DNA from: Candidatus Planktophila sp.
GTDB lineage: Bacteria > Actinomycetota > Actinomycetes > Nanopelagicales > Nanopelagicaceae
Assembly: GCA_017858325.1 (NCBI GenBank)
Contig: JAFMBT010000005.1
Coordinates: 1-64,000 of the forward strand
Length of the DNA: 64,000 bases
Direction of reading: 5' to 3'
Both the position numbers and the translations under genes were made by a program. Shown one piece after another: positions 9,935-20,070 of this stretch. Under the pieces are notes generated by a model. The model worked only from the letters and a program-made list of their open reading frames with translations, had not been told where the DNA came from and made no database searches. Positions within the stretch are counted from its first letter, which is position 1, and every line of letters begins with the position of its first letter.

Positions 9935-10932
9935 TACTGAACCACTCCCAATCCCTTGTAGGTAGCATCCAAGGTAGCACTTGCAACTGTGCGCGCTTTC
10001 TCGCTTCCAGAATGCAAAATGCTGAGAAGGTGCTTTTCATCGAGTAAAAGCTCTTGTGCACGCTCACGTATTGGTCTGAGATATTCGACAACCACATCAG
10101 CTACCGCTGCCTTGAAATCTCCATAACCTTTTCCTACAAAATCACTCTCTATCTGGGAGATACTGATGCCGCTTAATGAGCTATGGATAGTGAGCAGATT
10201 GCTGATTCCGGGTTTTTCAATCGGATCGAATTTTACTTCACGACCAGCATCTGTGACAGCAGATTTAATCTTCTTAAGATTTGCATCCGGTGAGTCCATG
10301 ATTTCAATAACACCTGCAACAGAGCCCGATGATTTACTCATCTTGGCAGTCGGCTCTTGGATATCATTTATCTTCGCGCCTTCCTTGAGAATATATGCCT
10401 CAGGAAGGGTGAAGGTGTCTCCATAGCGAGCATTGAAGCGTCCGGCAAGATCACGAGTGAGTTCAATGTGCTGGCGCTGATCTTCTCCCACTGGAACGAG
10501 GTTGGCCTGATAGAGCAATATGTCGGCTGCCTGCAACATTGGGTATGTAAATAATCCAACTCGCGCAGAATCAGACCCTACCTTGGCAGATTTATCCTTG
10601 AATTGTGTCATACGACTTGCTTCACCAAAACCGGCTAGGCACTCCATAATCCAACCTAGTTGGTTATGTTGTGGCACTTGCGATTGAATAAAGAGCGTTG
10701 CTTTATCCGGTGAGATACCGAGAGCTAATAGTTGAGCAGCTGATGCGAGAGTGCGCTGGCGTAAAAGTGTTGGATCGGTCTCGATCGTGAGCGCATGGAG
10801 ATCAACGATGCAGTAAAAAGTATCGTGTGAATCTTGCAGCTCCACCCACTGCTTGACCGCACCAAGATAATTACCTAGGTGGAAAGAGTCACTCGTCGGT
10901 TGTATGCCTGATAGAACTCTCTTTATGCTCAT
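9934..10932 (-). CDS. trpS: Tryptophanyl-tRNA synthetase
   Basis: Class I aminoacyl-tRNA synthetase (332 aa) charging tRNA-Trp. The HIGH-like signature appears as [11 protein letters not shown] near the N-terminus after SGIQPT, and the KMSKS loop as AKMSKSSGS near residue 195. Length is normal for bacterial TrpS. The BMP-family gene begins in its stop codon, so the two are co-transcribed. No ribosome-binding site is obvious before the ATG; an AAGAAT hexamer seven bases upstream could be a weak -10 for a leaderless message, but I would not insist on it. Confidence 0.97.
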   Translation of the reverse strand: MSIKRVLSGIQPTSDSFHLGNYLGAVKQWVELQDSHDTFYCIVDLHALTIETDPTLLRQRTLASAAQLLALGISPDKATLFIQSQVPQHNQLGWIMECLAGFGEASRMTQFKDKSAKVGSDSARVGLFTYPMLQAADILLYQANLVPVGEDQRQHIELTRDLAGRFNARYGDTFTLPEAYILKEGAKINDIQEPTAKMSKSSGSVAGVIEIMDSPDANLKKIKSAVTDAGREVKFDPIEKPGISNLLTIHSSLSGISISQIESDFVGKGYGDFKAAVADVVVEYLRPIRERAQELLLDEKHLLSILHSGSEKARTVASATLDATYKGLGVVQ

Positions 10933-10952
10933 GTGTGTAATTCTTGCATAAA

Positions 10953-12248
10953 TTAGGCGTTCCTTGAGATCAATAGACGCCCTGCACGCTTGCCCTCCAT
11001 GGATAGTACGGAGATCCGAATTCCATTGATATTGACTACATCACCTACTACTGGAATACGGCCTAAGAAGTGCATTACGAAGCCACTCGTAGTCTCATAT
11101 GGTCCCTCGGGAATTTCAATTCCCGAATCATCAAATAAGTCTTCGATTGATACTAATCCATCAACCTCGAAATCACCTGTTCGATCTTCGAGCGTGACTT
11201 CTTCATCATCGCCATCGTATTCATCGCGGATATCACCAATGAGGCACTCAACTAAATCTTCTAGAGTGACAATTCCATCAGTACCACCGTACTCATCTAA
11301 GACAATGGCAAAATGTTGGCGCTGATTACGCATCTCTGTGAGAGCAGGGAGTACGCCTTTAGTACCCGGTAAAAACATTACAGTGCGAACAAGCTCTTGA
11401 ATCTTTCCACCGGCACTGACAAGTGAGGTGTCGAGTAAATCACGTACGTGAATGAATCCAATTACTTCATCGGTAGAACCTTGGACGACTGGGTATCGCG
11501 AATGTGCCTTATCGACCGCCAAATTTATTGCCTTACCAACGGTGAGCGAAGCGTCTATGAAATCTACTTCAGTGCGCGGGACCATCACCTCGTGGATCTG
11601 TCTTTCAGAGGCGTTGAAAACTTCTTCTACTATGTCGCGCTCTTCATCAGTGAGGGCTGCATGCCCTACAACTAAATCGAGTAGCTCTTCTTCAGACATT
11701 GCAGTGCGCTGTTCGTGAGGATCAATTCCAAAGATACGCACCACAAAATTTGTTGAATGTGAGAGCAGCCAGATTACCGGCCGAAAAGCCTTCGCCGTAA
11801 AATCAATGAGGCCGGCAAGTGCGAGCGCAATTGGCTCAGTCCGAGAAAGTGCTAATCGCTTCGGTACTAATTCCCCGAAGACGAGAGAGAAATAGGCGAT
11901 GATCAAAGTGATTCCAACAAGTGAGATTATTCGCGCAGCGCTGCTGGATAGACCTAAACCTTCCAGCCATGGAATCACATACCGTCCCAGCCGTTCTGCC
12001 CCGAGGGCAGCTGATAAAAATCCGCTCAGGGTGACACCAATCTGAACAGCGCCCAATAGTCGGTTGGGGTTAGATGCTAGAAAGGCGACTTTTGCGCCAC
12101 GACGACCCTTGGTCGCCATCTGCTTGATCTGGCTCTCACGCAGGGATATGAGGGCGATTTCAGCGGAGACAAAGAGGGCCCCTAGGGTGACCAGCAGGGC
12201 AACGATCCCCAAATCCCCTAAAAGTGAGCTAAGCGAGTGGCTCTCCAT
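10953..12248 (-). CDS. Membrane CBS-domain protein (DUF21/CNNM; hemolysin C family)
   Basis: A 431-aa protein of the HlyC/CorC/CNNM family. Order: a DUF21 membrane domain with about four helices (residues 1-170), a CBS pair in the middle (for example [12 protein letters not shown], then [22 protein letters not shown]), and a C-terminal CorC/HlyC domain. Family members are proposed magnesium or cobalt efflux/transport proteins; the hemolysin name is historical. On the minus strand a TAGACT hexamer at 12263-12258 ends nine bases before the ATG, so the mRNA may be nearly leaderless. It is divergent from the sugar ATPase gene and lies upstream of trpS with a 20-base gap. Confidence 0.88.
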   Translation of the reverse strand: MESHSLSSLLGDLGIVALLVTLGALFVSAEIALISLRESQIKQMATKGRRGAKVAFLASNPNRLLGAVQIGVTLSGFLSAALGAERLGRYVIPWLEGLGLSSSAARIISLVGITLIIAYFSLVFGELVPKRLALSRTEPIALALAGLIDFTAKAFRPVIWLLSHSTNFVVRIFGIDPHEQRTAMSEEELLDLVVGHAALTDEERDIVEEVFNASERQIHEVMVPRTEVDFIDASLTVGKAINLAVDKAHSRYPVVQGSTDEVIGFIHVRDLLDTSLVSAGGKIQELVRTVMFLPGTKGVLPALTEMRNQRQHFAIVLDEYGGTDGIVTLEDLVECLIGDIRDEYDGDDEEVTLEDRTGDFEVDGLVSIEDLFDDSGIEIPEGPYETTSGFVMHFLGRIPVVGDVVNINGIRISVLSMEGKRAGRLLISRNA

Positions 12249-12257
12249 GGTGGGAAA

Positions 12258-12263
12258 AGTCTA
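12258..12263 (-). promoter_or_regulatory. Putative -10 of the CBS-domain protein gene
   Basis: TAGACT on the minus strand, nine bases before the ATG at 12248. No Shine-Dalgarno precedes the ATG and no clear -35 is present. Predicted transcription start is within two or three bases of the start codon. The same TAGACT hexamer serves at pcrA and guaB. Confidence 0.45.
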
Positions 12264-12307
12264 CCGAGTTCTCTTCCATTTATCCCCACCTTGTCGTAGC
12301 CTTCATC

Positions 12308-12327
12308 TGCCTGCCAACCGGTAGGCA
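12308..12327. repeat. Imperfect inverted repeat upstream of the sugar ATPase gene
   Basis: TGCCTGCC-AACC-GGTAGGCA, an 8-bp inverted repeat with one mismatch and a 4-base centre, 52 bases before the ATPase start codon in a 131-bp divergent intergenic region. Size and placement suit an operator for a dimeric repressor. The regulator is unknown. Confidence 0.4.
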
Positions 12328-12345
12328 CCTTCATCCTCGGACCGT

Positions 12346-12363
12346 CGGGCACGTACCTGCCCG
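12346..12363. repeat. Second inverted repeat, next to the ATPase ribosome-binding site
   Basis: CGGGCA-CGTACC-TGCCCG, perfect 6-bp arms with a 6-base centre, ending just before the AGAAGGAG ribosome-binding site of the ATPase gene. It could be an operator or a 5' mRNA hairpin affecting ribosome access. Confidence 0.4.
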
Positions 12364-12379
12364 GAGAAGGAGTTGCCAC

Positions 12380-13459
12380 ATGGCATCTGTCACATTTGAA
12401 GCAGCATCACGTATCTACCCAGGCACAATAGCGCCAGCTGTCGACAAACTTAACCTTGTTGTCAATGATGGAGAGTTCTTAGTACTTGTTGGACCATCAG
12501 GTTGCGGTAAGTCAACATCACTTCGTATGTTGGCAGGACTTGAAGAGATCGATGCTGGTCGTATCCTGATCGGCGATAAAGATGTAACTAACGTTGCACC
12601 TAAAGATCGCGATATCGCGATGGTCTTCCAGTCCTACGCTCTCTACCCACATATGACCGTGGCTGAGAATATGGGATTTGCGCTCAAGATTGCCGGAAAA
12701 CCAAAGGCAGAGCGCGATAAGCGCGTCCGTGAAGCTGCAAAGTTGCTCGACCTTGAGCCATACCTTGAGCGCAAGCCAAAGGCGCTCTCTGGCGGACAAC
12801 GTCAGCGCGTTGCTATGGGTCGCGCGATTGTTCGCGAACCACAGGTCTTCCTTATGGATGAACCACTCTCAAACCTTGATGCGAAGTTGCGTGTAGCAAC
12901 TCGTACACAGATCGCCGCACTTCAGCGTCGCCTTGGAATCACCACTGTTTATGTAACTCACGACCAGGTTGAAGCTATGACCATGGGTGATCGCGTTGCA
13001 GTTCTTAAGGATGGCTTGCTACAGCAGGTCGATTCACCACGTAATCTCTATGACAATCCAGCAAATGCATTCGTCGCCGGATTTATTGGTTCACCAGCCA
13101 TGAACTTGCTGACAGCTCCAGTAGTAGGCGGCAAGGCAAAGCTGGGAGATCTCAACATTGATGTACCAGCCTCTGCTGGATCCTCTGTCACCGTCGGTGT
13201 ACGTCCAGAAGGATTCGCTCCAGCATCATCTGGCTTTAATGTTCTTGTAGAAGTTGTGGAAGAGCTCGGCTCCGATGCATTTGTCTACGGAAAGCCTGCA
13301 GATGCCTCTGTGAAGTTTGCAAATGAATCTGACGAAGGCGTTCAGGTAATCGTACGTTGGGATCCAAAGAATCCACCACGTCCTGGTCAGACGATTACAG
13401 TTACGGCTCAGCAGAGCTCAGTGCACCTCTTCAATGCAACAACTGGAGAGCGTATCTAA
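12380..13459 (+). CDS. ugpC: Sugar ABC transporter ATPase, UgpC/MsmK family (stand-alone)
   Basis: A 359-aa CUT1-type ATPase. Walker A is GPSGCGKST, the signature LSGGQRQRVAMGRA, Walker B VFLMDEPLSNLDAKLR, and a C-terminal TOBE/regulatory domain follows (from about residue 240, with VGVRPEGF). It energises uptake of sugars or glycerol-3-phosphate. No permease or binding-protein genes are adjacent, so it is probably the shared ATPase for several CUT1 importers encoded elsewhere, as MsmK/MsiK are in other Gram-positives (inference). A strong AGAAGGAG ribosome-binding site and two inverted repeats lie upstream; a bidirectional terminator follows. Confidence 0.93.
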   Translation: MASVTFEAASRIYPGTIAPAVDKLNLVVNDGEFLVLVGPSGCGKSTSLRMLAGLEEIDAGRILIGDKDVTNVAPKDRDIAMVFQSYALYPHMTVAENMGFALKIAGKPKAERDKRVREAAKLLDLEPYLERKPKALSGGQRQRVAMGRAIVREPQVFLMDEPLSNLDAKLRVATRTQIAALQRRLGITTVYVTHDQVEAMTMGDRVAVLKDGLLQQVDSPRNLYDNPANAFVAGFIGSPAMNLLTAPVVGGKAKLGDLNIDVPASAGSSVTVGVRPEGFAPASSGFNVLVEVVEELGSDAFVYGKPADASVKFANESDEGVQVIVRWDPKNPPRPGQTITVTAQQSSVHLFNATTGERI

Positions 13460-13471
13460 TTCACGTTAAGT

Positions 13472-13503
13472 AAAAAACCCGCCAGATATCTGGCGGGTTT
13501 TTT
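13472..13503. terminator. Bidirectional intrinsic terminator between the sugar ATPase gene and icd
   Basis: A perfect 32-bp palindrome: six A, CCCGCCAGAT, then its complement and six T. The GC-rich stem is followed by a U tract on either strand, so it can end the plus-strand ATPase transcript and the convergent icd transcript. Confidence 0.93.
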
Positions 13504-13524
13504 ATTGCTCTTTTTCTGCAAAAG

Positions 13525-14739
13525 TTAAGCCATCGCCTTCTTAAGGTTCTCATCGATAGAGTTTAAGAACTCTTGAGTTGTCTGCCATGGAGCATCACGT
13601 GAGATTAACAGAGCTAAATCCTTTGTCATCTTTCCCTGTTCTACCGTCTCTATGCAGATACGCTCGAGCGTCTTTGCAAAATCTGCTAGTGCTGAGTTGT
13701 TATCTAACTTTGCGCGGTGTGCCAGACCTTGTGTCCACGCAAAGATTGATGCGATTGGATTAGTTGATGTCGCCTTACCTGCTTGGTGATCGCGATAATG
13801 GCGCGTGACAGTTCCGTGGGCGGCCTCTGATTCACAGATCTTTCCATCTGGTGTCATCAATACCGAAGTCATTAATCCGAGTGAACCGTAACCTTGTGCG
13901 ACGGTATCTGACTGAACGTCGCCATCGTAATTCTTACAGGCCCACACGTATCCCCCATCCATACGCAAGGACATTGCGACCATGTCATCGATGAGGCGAT
14001 GCTCATACCAAATACCGGCTGCATCGAAATCATTTTTGAACTCTGCTTCGAAGATCTCTTGAAAGATATCCTTAAATCGACCATCGTAGGCTTTAAGGAT
14101 CGTATTTTTTGTTGAGAGATATACAGGGAACTTACGCAGTAATCCGTAATTAAGTGATGCCCGTGCGAAATCGCGAATTGAGTCATCGACGTTATACATC
14201 GCCATCGCAACACCCGATGATTTGAAGTCAAAGACTTCAAGATTCATGGCTGCCCCGCCGCCTTCTGGGACATAAGAAAGTGTGAGCTTTCCGGGACCCG
14301 GCACCTTAATGTCAGTTGCCTTGTACTGATCACCAAACGCGTGACGACCGATAACAATTGGCTTAGTCCAATGTGGGACAAGACGTGGAACGTTACTGAT
14401 AATAATCGGTTCGCGGAAAATTACGCCACCAAGTATGTTGCGGATTGTTCCATTCGGAGACTTCCACATCTTCTTTAAACCAAACTCTTCAACACGAGCC
14501 TCATCCGGTGTAATTGTTGCGCACTTAATGCCGACACCATGCTTTTGGATTGCACGTGCGGCATCGATGGTGACCTGATCATCGGTTGCATCACGGTGTT
14601 CCATACCGAGGTCGTAATATTCAAGATTGACAGCAAGGTAAGGAAGGATCAGTGAATCCTTGATGAATTGCCACATAATGCGAGTCATTTCATCTCCATC
14701 AAGTTCTACAACAGTTCCTTCAACTTTAATCTTGGTCAT
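13525..14739 (-). CDS. icd: NADP-dependent isocitrate dehydrogenase (dimeric, eukaryote-like type)
   Basis: A 404-aa isocitrate dehydrogenase making 2-oxoglutarate, CO2 and NADPH. The N-terminus [19 protein letters not shown], the substrate loop KSPNGTIRN and [17 protein letters not shown] belong to the homodimeric eukaryote-like subfamily (Mtb Icd1-like), not to the 740-aa monomeric enzyme common in many actinobacteria. The ATG at 14739 has an AAAGGAAG ribosome-binding site. It lies 49 bases downstream of mdh, so the two TCA genes are probably co-transcribed, and it ends at the bidirectional terminator. Confidence 0.96.
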   Translation of the reverse strand: MTKIKVEGTVVELDGDEMTRIMWQFIKDSLILPYLAVNLEYYDLGMEHRDATDDQVTIDAARAIQKHGVGIKCATITPDEARVEEFGLKKMWKSPNGTIRNILGGVIFREPIIISNVPRLVPHWTKPIVIGRHAFGDQYKATDIKVPGPGKLTLSYVPEGGGAAMNLEVFDFKSSGVAMAMYNVDDSIRDFARASLNYGLLRKFPVYLSTKNTILKAYDGRFKDIFQEIFEAEFKNDFDAAGIWYEHRLIDDMVAMSLRMDGGYVWACKNYDGDVQSDTVAQGYGSLGLMTSVLMTPDGKICESEAAHGTVTRHYRDHQAGKATSTNPIASIFAWTQGLAHRAKLDNNSALADFAKTLERICIETVEQGKMTKDLALLISRDAPWQTTQEFLNSIDENLKKAMA

Positions 14740-14788
14740 TTTCTTCCTTTACTGTGAGTCCGAGAGTTTTCTATCCTTATAGTGATTC

Positions 14789-15739
14789 TTAAAGCGTGAG
14801 GACATCGGCTTGCTTAGCGCGTACTGCTTCTGCGGCTTCTTTAAGGGATGCAAGCTCTGTATCCGTTAACTGTGTTTCAACAACTTTCTTCACACCTTCA
14901 CGGCCGATTGATGCCTCAACACCGAGATAGACCCCGGTGATTCCAAATTCGCCATCTACCCACGCGCAGACAGGCATGATCGCTCCTGAATCTTCAATAA
15001 CAGCTTTAGCCATACGAGCTGCTGCAGCCGATGGTGCGTAATACGCAGAACCTGTCTTGAGAAGGGCTACTACTTCAGCGCCACCATTGCGTGTGCGCAC
15101 AACCAATTCTTCAATCTCTTGGGCAGATAACTTCTCAGATAATGCAACACCGTTAACCGTGCAACGGCTTGGCACTGGAACCATGGTGTCTCCATGTGAT
15201 CCAAGTGTCAGCGTCTTCACAGATGAGACCGGGACTGAGAGTTTTTCAGCGACAAAGTCGGTAAAGCGCGCGGTATCTAGCATTCCTGCCTGACCCATGA
15301 CGCGATTCTTTGGGAAGTTGGTAGCAATCTGCGTCAACGCTGTCATCTCATCGAGTGGATTGGAGACCACAATGATGACTGCTTGAGGAGAATGCCTAGC
15401 AATATTTTCTGCAACACCACGAACGATTCCTGCGTTGACGCCAATTAAATCCATACGACTCATACCCGGCTTGCGGGGAAGGCCTGCAGTAATAACAACA
15501 ACATCTGAATTTGCTGTCGCTTCGTATCCGCCGCCATCAGCAGTTGTCGTCGCACCGATAATCTTAGTTTCAAAGCCCTCAATTGAGCGTGATTGGTTCA
15601 TATCGAGTGCCAGACCTTCTGGTTTGCCCTCGAGAATATCTGTCAGGACAACGGTGTCGAAGATGTTGTACTCGGCTAAGCGAAGTGCTGTGGTTGATCC
15701 GTAGAAACCGCTTCCGACGACTGTAACTTTCTTTGCCAT
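14789..15739 (-). CDS. mdh: Malate dehydrogenase (LDH-like type)
   Basis: A 316-aa NAD-dependent malate dehydrogenase. It has the glycine-rich loop VGSGFYGS, an acidic residue at the end of the second strand (LTDILEG) preferring NAD, the catalytic loop AGLPRKPGMSRMDL with substrate arginines, VSNPLDEMT and the catalytic GSHGDTMVPV. The R-K-P-G-M-S-R loop indicates malate rather than lactate. Size and sequence are of the LDH-like bacterial group rather than the approximately 330-aa group usual in Mycobacterium and Streptomyces. A possible -10 (TATAAG) and an AAGAGG ribosome-binding site lie upstream, after a 57-base gap from the DUF3017 gene. Confidence 0.95.
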   Translation of the reverse strand: MAKKVTVVGSGFYGSTTALRLAEYNIFDTVVLTDILEGKPEGLALDMNQSRSIEGFETKIIGATTTADGGGYEATANSDVVVITAGLPRKPGMSRMDLIGVNAGIVRGVAENIARHSPQAVIIVVSNPLDEMTALTQIATNFPKNRVMGQAGMLDTARFTDFVAEKLSVPVSSVKTLTLGSHGDTMVPVPSRCTVNGVALSEKLSAQEIEELVVRTRNGGAEVVALLKTGSAYYAPSAAAARMAKAVIEDSGAIMPVCAWVDGEFGITGVYLGVEASIGREGVKKVVETQLTDTELASLKEAAEAVRAKQADVLTL

Positions 15740-15796
15740 ATATCAAACCTCTTATAAAGTGAGTGGGGCTAACGATGCAGCCGATTGAGCGTAATC

Positions 15797-16024
15797 CTAC
15801 AACCCACGTGGGAGGGCGATTGCCATGGCGAAAAGTGATATTGCAATCACTAGTGGCAGGTAGGTGGGAATCATCCCCCGATGAGGTGTGGTTTTTCGCC
15901 CCACCAGGATGATGAAACCCATTGCAAGGGCGATCACTAGTGCGCCAACTCGAATCAATGAGAAGACTCCTGCAATGATGCCGATGACCAGTGCTAGGTG
16001 CGCAATCTTGAGTGAGAGAATCAT
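15797..16024 (-). CDS. Small membrane protein, DUF3017-like
   Basis: A 75-aa hydrophobic protein with two or three predicted membrane segments (from about residues 6-28, 27-42 and 56-74) and a basic loop GRKTTPHRGM between them. Size, topology and position between folD and mdh match the DUF3017 family found at this place in actinobacteria. Function is unknown. Its start overlaps the folD stop, so it is in the same transcript. Confidence 0.7.
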   Translation of the reverse strand: MILSLKIAHLALVIGIIAGVFSLIRVGALVIALAMGFIILVGRKTTPHRGMIPTYLPLVIAISLFAMAIALPRGL

Positions 16025-16866
16025 TACCTTTCACTCGCCTCGATGACATTTTGTAAAAGCATTGCCCGTGTCATGGGACCAACTCCGCCAGGCATCGGTG
16101 AGATGTAGCCTGCTCGCTTTTGCGCACCCGGATCAATATCTCCAATTAATCCAGTATCGGTGCGTGAAATTCCGACATCAATAAGAACTGCGCCTTCTTT
16201 AATCATATTCACCTTAAGAAAATGTGGCACACCAATGGCGGCAACGACAATATCTGCCCTTACGGTGTGAGAGGAAAGATCTTTTGTACCTGTATGCGTC
16301 AGAGTTACCGTAGCATTTTCCTGTCGTCGCGTTAAGAGTAAACCGAGCGGACGACCAACGGTAATGCCACGACCGATTACAACAACTTCTGCGCCATTAA
16401 GTGGAATTGCGTAATGGCTGAGAAGTGCGACGATTGCTCGTGGAGTGCAAGGCAGTGGCGCATTGTATCCTGCAACTAGTCGACCAAGATTAATTGGGTG
16501 AAGACCATCGGCATCTTTAGCTGGATCAATCGCCTCAAGAATTTCCTGAGTATTAATCCCCCGTGGCATAGGAAGTTGAACGATATATCCAGTGCACTCA
16601 GATGCCGCGTTGAGATCTTTTACTGCTGCCAACACATCACTCTGGGTAGCACTCACTGGAAGATCTATTCGAATAGATGCGATTCCCACTTCTTTACAAT
16701 CGCGATGTTTGCCGTCAACATAAGAGTGCGAGCCAGGATCATCGCCAACCAAAATAGTTCCAAGTCCAGGAACCTTTCCTACTAACTTCAGCTGAGAGGT
16801 TCGATGCGCTAAATCTTTCTTGATCGAGGCGGCTAAGGCTTTACCATCAAGAATCTGCGCGCTCAT
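16024..16866 (-). CDS. folD: Methylenetetrahydrofolate dehydrogenase/cyclohydrolase FolD
   Basis: A 280-aa bifunctional enzyme interconverting methylene-, methenyl- and 10-formyl-tetrahydrofolate; the formyl form feeds PurN and PurH encoded upstream. Visible are [17 protein letters not shown] (Y/K catalytic region), [11 protein letters not shown], the NADP loop [18 protein letters not shown] and [14 protein letters not shown] near the C-terminus. In this copy the usual PxGV segment of the dehydrogenase loop is GRGITVGRP, with T in place of the commoner S. It is encoded 17 bases downstream of purH. Confidence 0.96.
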   Translation of the reverse strand: MSAQILDGKALAASIKKDLAHRTSQLKLVGKVPGLGTILVGDDPGSHSYVDGKHRDCKEVGIASIRIDLPVSATQSDVLAAVKDLNAASECTGYIVQLPMPRGINTQEILEAIDPAKDADGLHPINLGRLVAGYNAPLPCTPRAIVALLSHYAIPLNGAEVVVIGRGITVGRPLGLLLTRRQENATVTLTHTGTKDLSSHTVRADIVVAAIGVPHFLKVNMIKEGAVLIDVGISRTDTGLIGDIDPGAQKRAGYISPMPGGVGPMTRAMLLQNVIEASER

Positions 16867-16883
16867 CTCTCTATTCTAACCGC

Positions 16884-18416
16884 TCAGGCGTGGGAGAAAT
16901 GTCGAGTGCCGGTGAAGAACATCGCCACACCAGCGGCATGAGCGGCCGCGATAATCTCTTCATCTCGAATACTTCCACCAGGTGCAACCACAGCGATGAC
17001 GCCAGCGCGAAGCAGAATTTCTAACCCATCTGCAAAGGGGAAGAAGGCATCACTTGCTGCCACAGTGCCAGCGACTCGATCACCGGCTCGATCAACTGCA
17101 AGTTTGGCGCTATCTACTCGATTGACTTGCCCCATTCCAATTCCAATCGATGCACCATTTTTTGCGAGCAAAATTGCATTACTTTTTACTGCGCGAACGC
17201 TACGCCATGCAAATTTAAGATCTGCCAATACATCAGGGGCGAGAATTTCTCCTGAGACTTGCTTCCACCCATCAGTGCTATCTCCTGGAGCGCTAATCAA
17301 GTCGGTCTCTTGCAGTAAAGCTCCGCCAGAGACAGGGCGAAGTTCGACTGCACTCACGTGTGTTGCGGTGCATGTCAATATTCGAATTGAAGGTTTTTTT
17401 GATAAGACTTCAATCGCACCATCGTCATATCCAGGCGCAATAACAACTTCAGTAAAAATCTCCGCTAACGCGTGAGCCATCTCCAAAGAAACTTTTCTAT
17501 TTGCTGCAACTACTCCACCGAAGGCAGATACTGGGTCGCAGAGATGTGCTGCTTTATAGGCTTGTGAGATAGTCTCTCCAACTGCAATTCCACATGGATT
17601 AGCGTGTTTGATAATCGCTACACAAGGGGCGCTGTGATCAAGGGCTGCTCTCCAAGCAGCATCTGCATCTGTGTAGTTATTAAAGGACATCTCTTTGCCG
17701 TGGTGTTGCAATGCACCAACAATTCCACCTGATGAGCTTCTGTAGATCGCCGCCTGTTGGTGTGGATTCTCTCCATAGCGCAGCGAACTTTCTTTTTTAT
17801 AGATCTGGCCAAACCAATCTGGAATCCCTTGCGATGAATCAAGCCAGGTAGCAATTGCAAGGTCGTACTCTGCTGTCACTCTAAAGACTTCTAGCGCAAG
17901 CTCTCGTCGCTCTTCACCGCTAAATCCACCGCTAGCAAGAGCGCTAACGACCAATGGATACTGGTGTGGATTACTAATTACTGCAACGCTTCCGTGATTT
18001 TTGCCAGCGCCCCGTAACATCGATGGACCGCCGATATCGATCTGTTCTATACATTGCTCAAAGGTGGCACCCGATGTGATCGTTTCTGCGAATGGATATA
18101 AGTTGATGATGACAAGATCAAAGGGTGCAATATCAAGATCAGCTATCGCTTTGAGATGATCAGGATTGTTCTGATCCGCCAAAATCCCTGAATGAATACG
18201 AGGGTGAAGAGTTTTGACACGACCGCCCATGATTTCAGGGAATCCGGTATAGCTGCTGACATCGGTGACAGTGATTCCGGCATCACGCAACGTCGTAGCC
18301 GTTGATCCCGTTGAGAGAATCTCCACCTGCGCTTTTTGTAACGCATAACCTAGGTCAACGAGTCCGGTCTTGTCATAGACACTTATCAGTGCGCGCTTGA
18401 TAATTTTTTTCGTCAT
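16884..18416 (-). CDS. purH: Bifunctional AICAR transformylase / IMP cyclohydrolase PurH
   Basis: A 510-aa enzyme for the last two steps of IMP synthesis. The N-terminal cyclohydrolase domain has ISVYDKTGL and [14 protein letters not shown]. The transformylase domain has [23 protein letters not shown] and [13 protein letters not shown] with the catalytic Lys-His. [20 protein letters not shown] and [15 protein letters not shown] close the C-terminus. Length is normal. Its ATG overlaps the purN stop, and folD, which supplies its formyl donor, follows. Confidence 0.97.
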   Translation of the reverse strand: MTKKIIKRALISVYDKTGLVDLGYALQKAQVEILSTGSTATTLRDAGITVTDVSSYTGFPEIMGGRVKTLHPRIHSGILADQNNPDHLKAIADLDIAPFDLVIINLYPFAETITSGATFEQCIEQIDIGGPSMLRGAGKNHGSVAVISNPHQYPLVVSALASGGFSGEERRELALEVFRVTAEYDLAIATWLDSSQGIPDWFGQIYKKESSLRYGENPHQQAAIYRSSSGGIVGALQHHGKEMSFNNYTDADAAWRAALDHSAPCVAIIKHANPCGIAVGETISQAYKAAHLCDPVSAFGGVVAANRKVSLEMAHALAEIFTEVVIAPGYDDGAIEVLSKKPSIRILTCTATHVSAVELRPVSGGALLQETDLISAPGDSTDGWKQVSGEILAPDVLADLKFAWRSVRAVKSNAILLAKNGASIGIGMGQVNRVDSAKLAVDRAGDRVAGTVAASDAFFPFADGLEILLRAGVIAVVAPGGSIRDEEIIAAAHAAGVAMFFTGTRHFSHA

Positions 18417-18985
18417 GACCTGCCAATTTCTTTCATCGATAACAATGTGCCGATCGTGGCAACAATGAGAGATCTCTCGAGAATCTTAATACGCTCGTGG
18501 AGAGATTCTTCGCTTTCACCCTCAGTGATATCTAGGCTCTGCTGAGCAATAATCTCACCTGTATCAACGCCTGTATCGACCCAATGAATAGTGGTTCCGG
18601 TTCGGCTTGTACCGGACTCAAGAGCATCACGAACTGCATGTGCGCCAGGAAATAGCGGAAGAAGTGAGGGGTGGCTATTAATAATTGGAAAATGTGAGGT
18701 GATAGAGCTATCGAGAATGCGCATGAAGCCGGCGCTTACAATTAAATCCGCGTTTAGAGATGTGAGCAGAGTGAATAGATCTCTATTCCACTGCCCTCTA
18801 TCGGCGAGCATAGGATGTAGATGTACTGGTACCTGATGGCTCTGGGCTCGAAGAATGACCGGCGCATCAGTGCGATCACAAATCAATCCAGCTACTGTGC
18901 AATTCAAGGTTCTACTCTCAACCGCATCAAATATTGCTTGCGCTAAAGTGCCAGAGCCAGAGGCGAGAATAACGATGCTCTTCAT
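18413..18985 (-). CDS. purN: Phosphoribosylglycinamide formyltransferase PurN
   Basis: A 190-aa enzyme that formylates GAR with 10-formyltetrahydrofolate in purine synthesis. The N-terminal [10 protein letters not shown] loop, the catalytic region [16 protein letters not shown] and the downstream [13 protein letters not shown] (catalytic Asp) are all present. It overlaps the upstream PerM-like gene and the downstream purH by four bases each. Confidence 0.96.
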   Translation of the reverse strand: MKSIVILASGSGTLAQAIFDAVESRTLNCTVAGLICDRTDAPVILRAQSHQVPVHLHPMLADRGQWNRDLFTLLTSLNADLIVSAGFMRILDSSITSHFPIINSHPSLLPLFPGAHAVRDALESGTSRTGTTIHWVDTGVDTGEIIAQQSLDITEGESEESLHERIKILERSLIVATIGTLLSMKEIGRS

Positions 18986-20064
18986 CGATTAAATATTCTC
19001 AGACGGGGTATGAATTTAATGGCGGTGAGTCCAATGAGTAATTCGAGTCCGACTGCGAGTTGAAATTTCCAGATCGAGACTCCGACTGCCCCCATGGCCG
19101 ATGTGATCAATGAACCACTTGCAAAGTAGCCCAGTAAGCCCAACATAATGATGACTAGAAGGATACTCTGCCACGCGGTCTTCTCTGGCAGCGAGATTGT
19201 CCAGTAACCCAAGAGAATACCGATTGCAATGATGAGTAGTGAAAAGAGAAGAAAGTACATATTGGATTCCACTGGAAGTGCTGCAAGAAGCGGCAGGGCA
19301 GGAATTTGACCAATCTCTTGCGTCAATGGTGAGAGTTGAGTATCTGCGCCCACTGCAAAACCGGCACCGCTGATATAGGAAAGCGCTGCAATTGCCACAT
19401 TCGGAAGATAGACGATATTAAGAATGAGAAGCAGAATCGAGCCGAAAATTCCAGGTGCAAGGACGGTAGTAATTAGTACACCTTGATCAAAGTTCCTGAA
19501 GAAAGCAATAGCAAAGATTGCAAAACCTAATGAGAGCAAGAGTGCAACTACACGAAAGGCAAAAATAACTGGAAGAGAAAATTGCACTCCTCGCCCAATG
19601 AGGAAGGTGCTAGCAAAGGCAATCAGGAATGCAAAGATGGCTGCAAGTGGCCAAACAGGGCGCACTCCATCTGAGCCAGAGAAAAATGCAATGAAGAATG
19701 CCGTAATCGCATAAAAGAGTGAGAAAAATAGACGCGCACCTGTGAGATTTGAGTAATCTCCGTCGAGTTTTATTACTGCGCGCTTAAATCCGCTGCGAAG
19801 TGCTAGCGCTGGAAAGATCAAGGCGCCAAGAGGAAGGTATGTCAGGCTGCCTGCAACGCCAGATGGCGAAAGGGATAAGTCAAAGTGCACATGGTGGGCA
19901 GCGAGCCAGATCCACATCGCGGCGCGAATTGGATCAGATGTCGTACCTGTTGTACTGCCAGCTGTTGCCCACGCAATGAGAGTAATAAATGCAAGAGGTA
20001 AAAGGAGAATCCCGGCGCTACGAAGTGATTGTGCAAAGGTGACCGCAAGGACACGTTGCACCAT
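18982..20064 (-). CDS. PerM-like integral membrane protein (DUF6350)
   Basis: A 360-aa polytopic membrane protein with about nine or ten hydrophobic segments along its whole length. Its place between sucD and purN matches Mtb Rv0955 (PerM), whose family is linked to cell division in mycobacteria; the assignment is by position and topology, not by motif. The N-terminal part contains LTYLPLGALIFPALALRSG, a conserved-looking loop between helices. It starts 6 bases after the sucD stop and overlaps purN. Biochemical function is unknown. Confidence 0.72.
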   Translation of the reverse strand: MVQRVLAVTFAQSLRSAGILLLPLAFITLIAWATAGSTTGTTSDPIRAAMWIWLAAHHVHFDLSLSPSGVAGSLTYLPLGALIFPALALRSGFKRAVIKLDGDYSNLTGARLFFSLFYAITAFFIAFFSGSDGVRPVWPLAAIFAFLIAFASTFLIGRGVQFSLPVIFAFRVVALLLSLGFAIFAIAFFRNFDQGVLITTVLAPGIFGSILLLILNIVYLPNVAIAALSYISGAGFAVGADTQLSPLTQEIGQIPALPLLAALPVESNMYFLLFSLLIIAIGILLGYWTISLPEKTAWQSILLVIIMLGLLGYFASGSLITSAMGAVGVSIWKFQLAVGLELLIGLTAIKFIPRLRIFNR

Positions 20065-20070
20065 GGCAGA

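Noticed and set aside
15579-16049. 156-codon minus-strand frame overlapping the DUF3017 gene and mdh start
   Set aside because: It runs over two better-supported genes and has no recognisable domain; Arg/Ser/His-rich content suggests a shadow frame.
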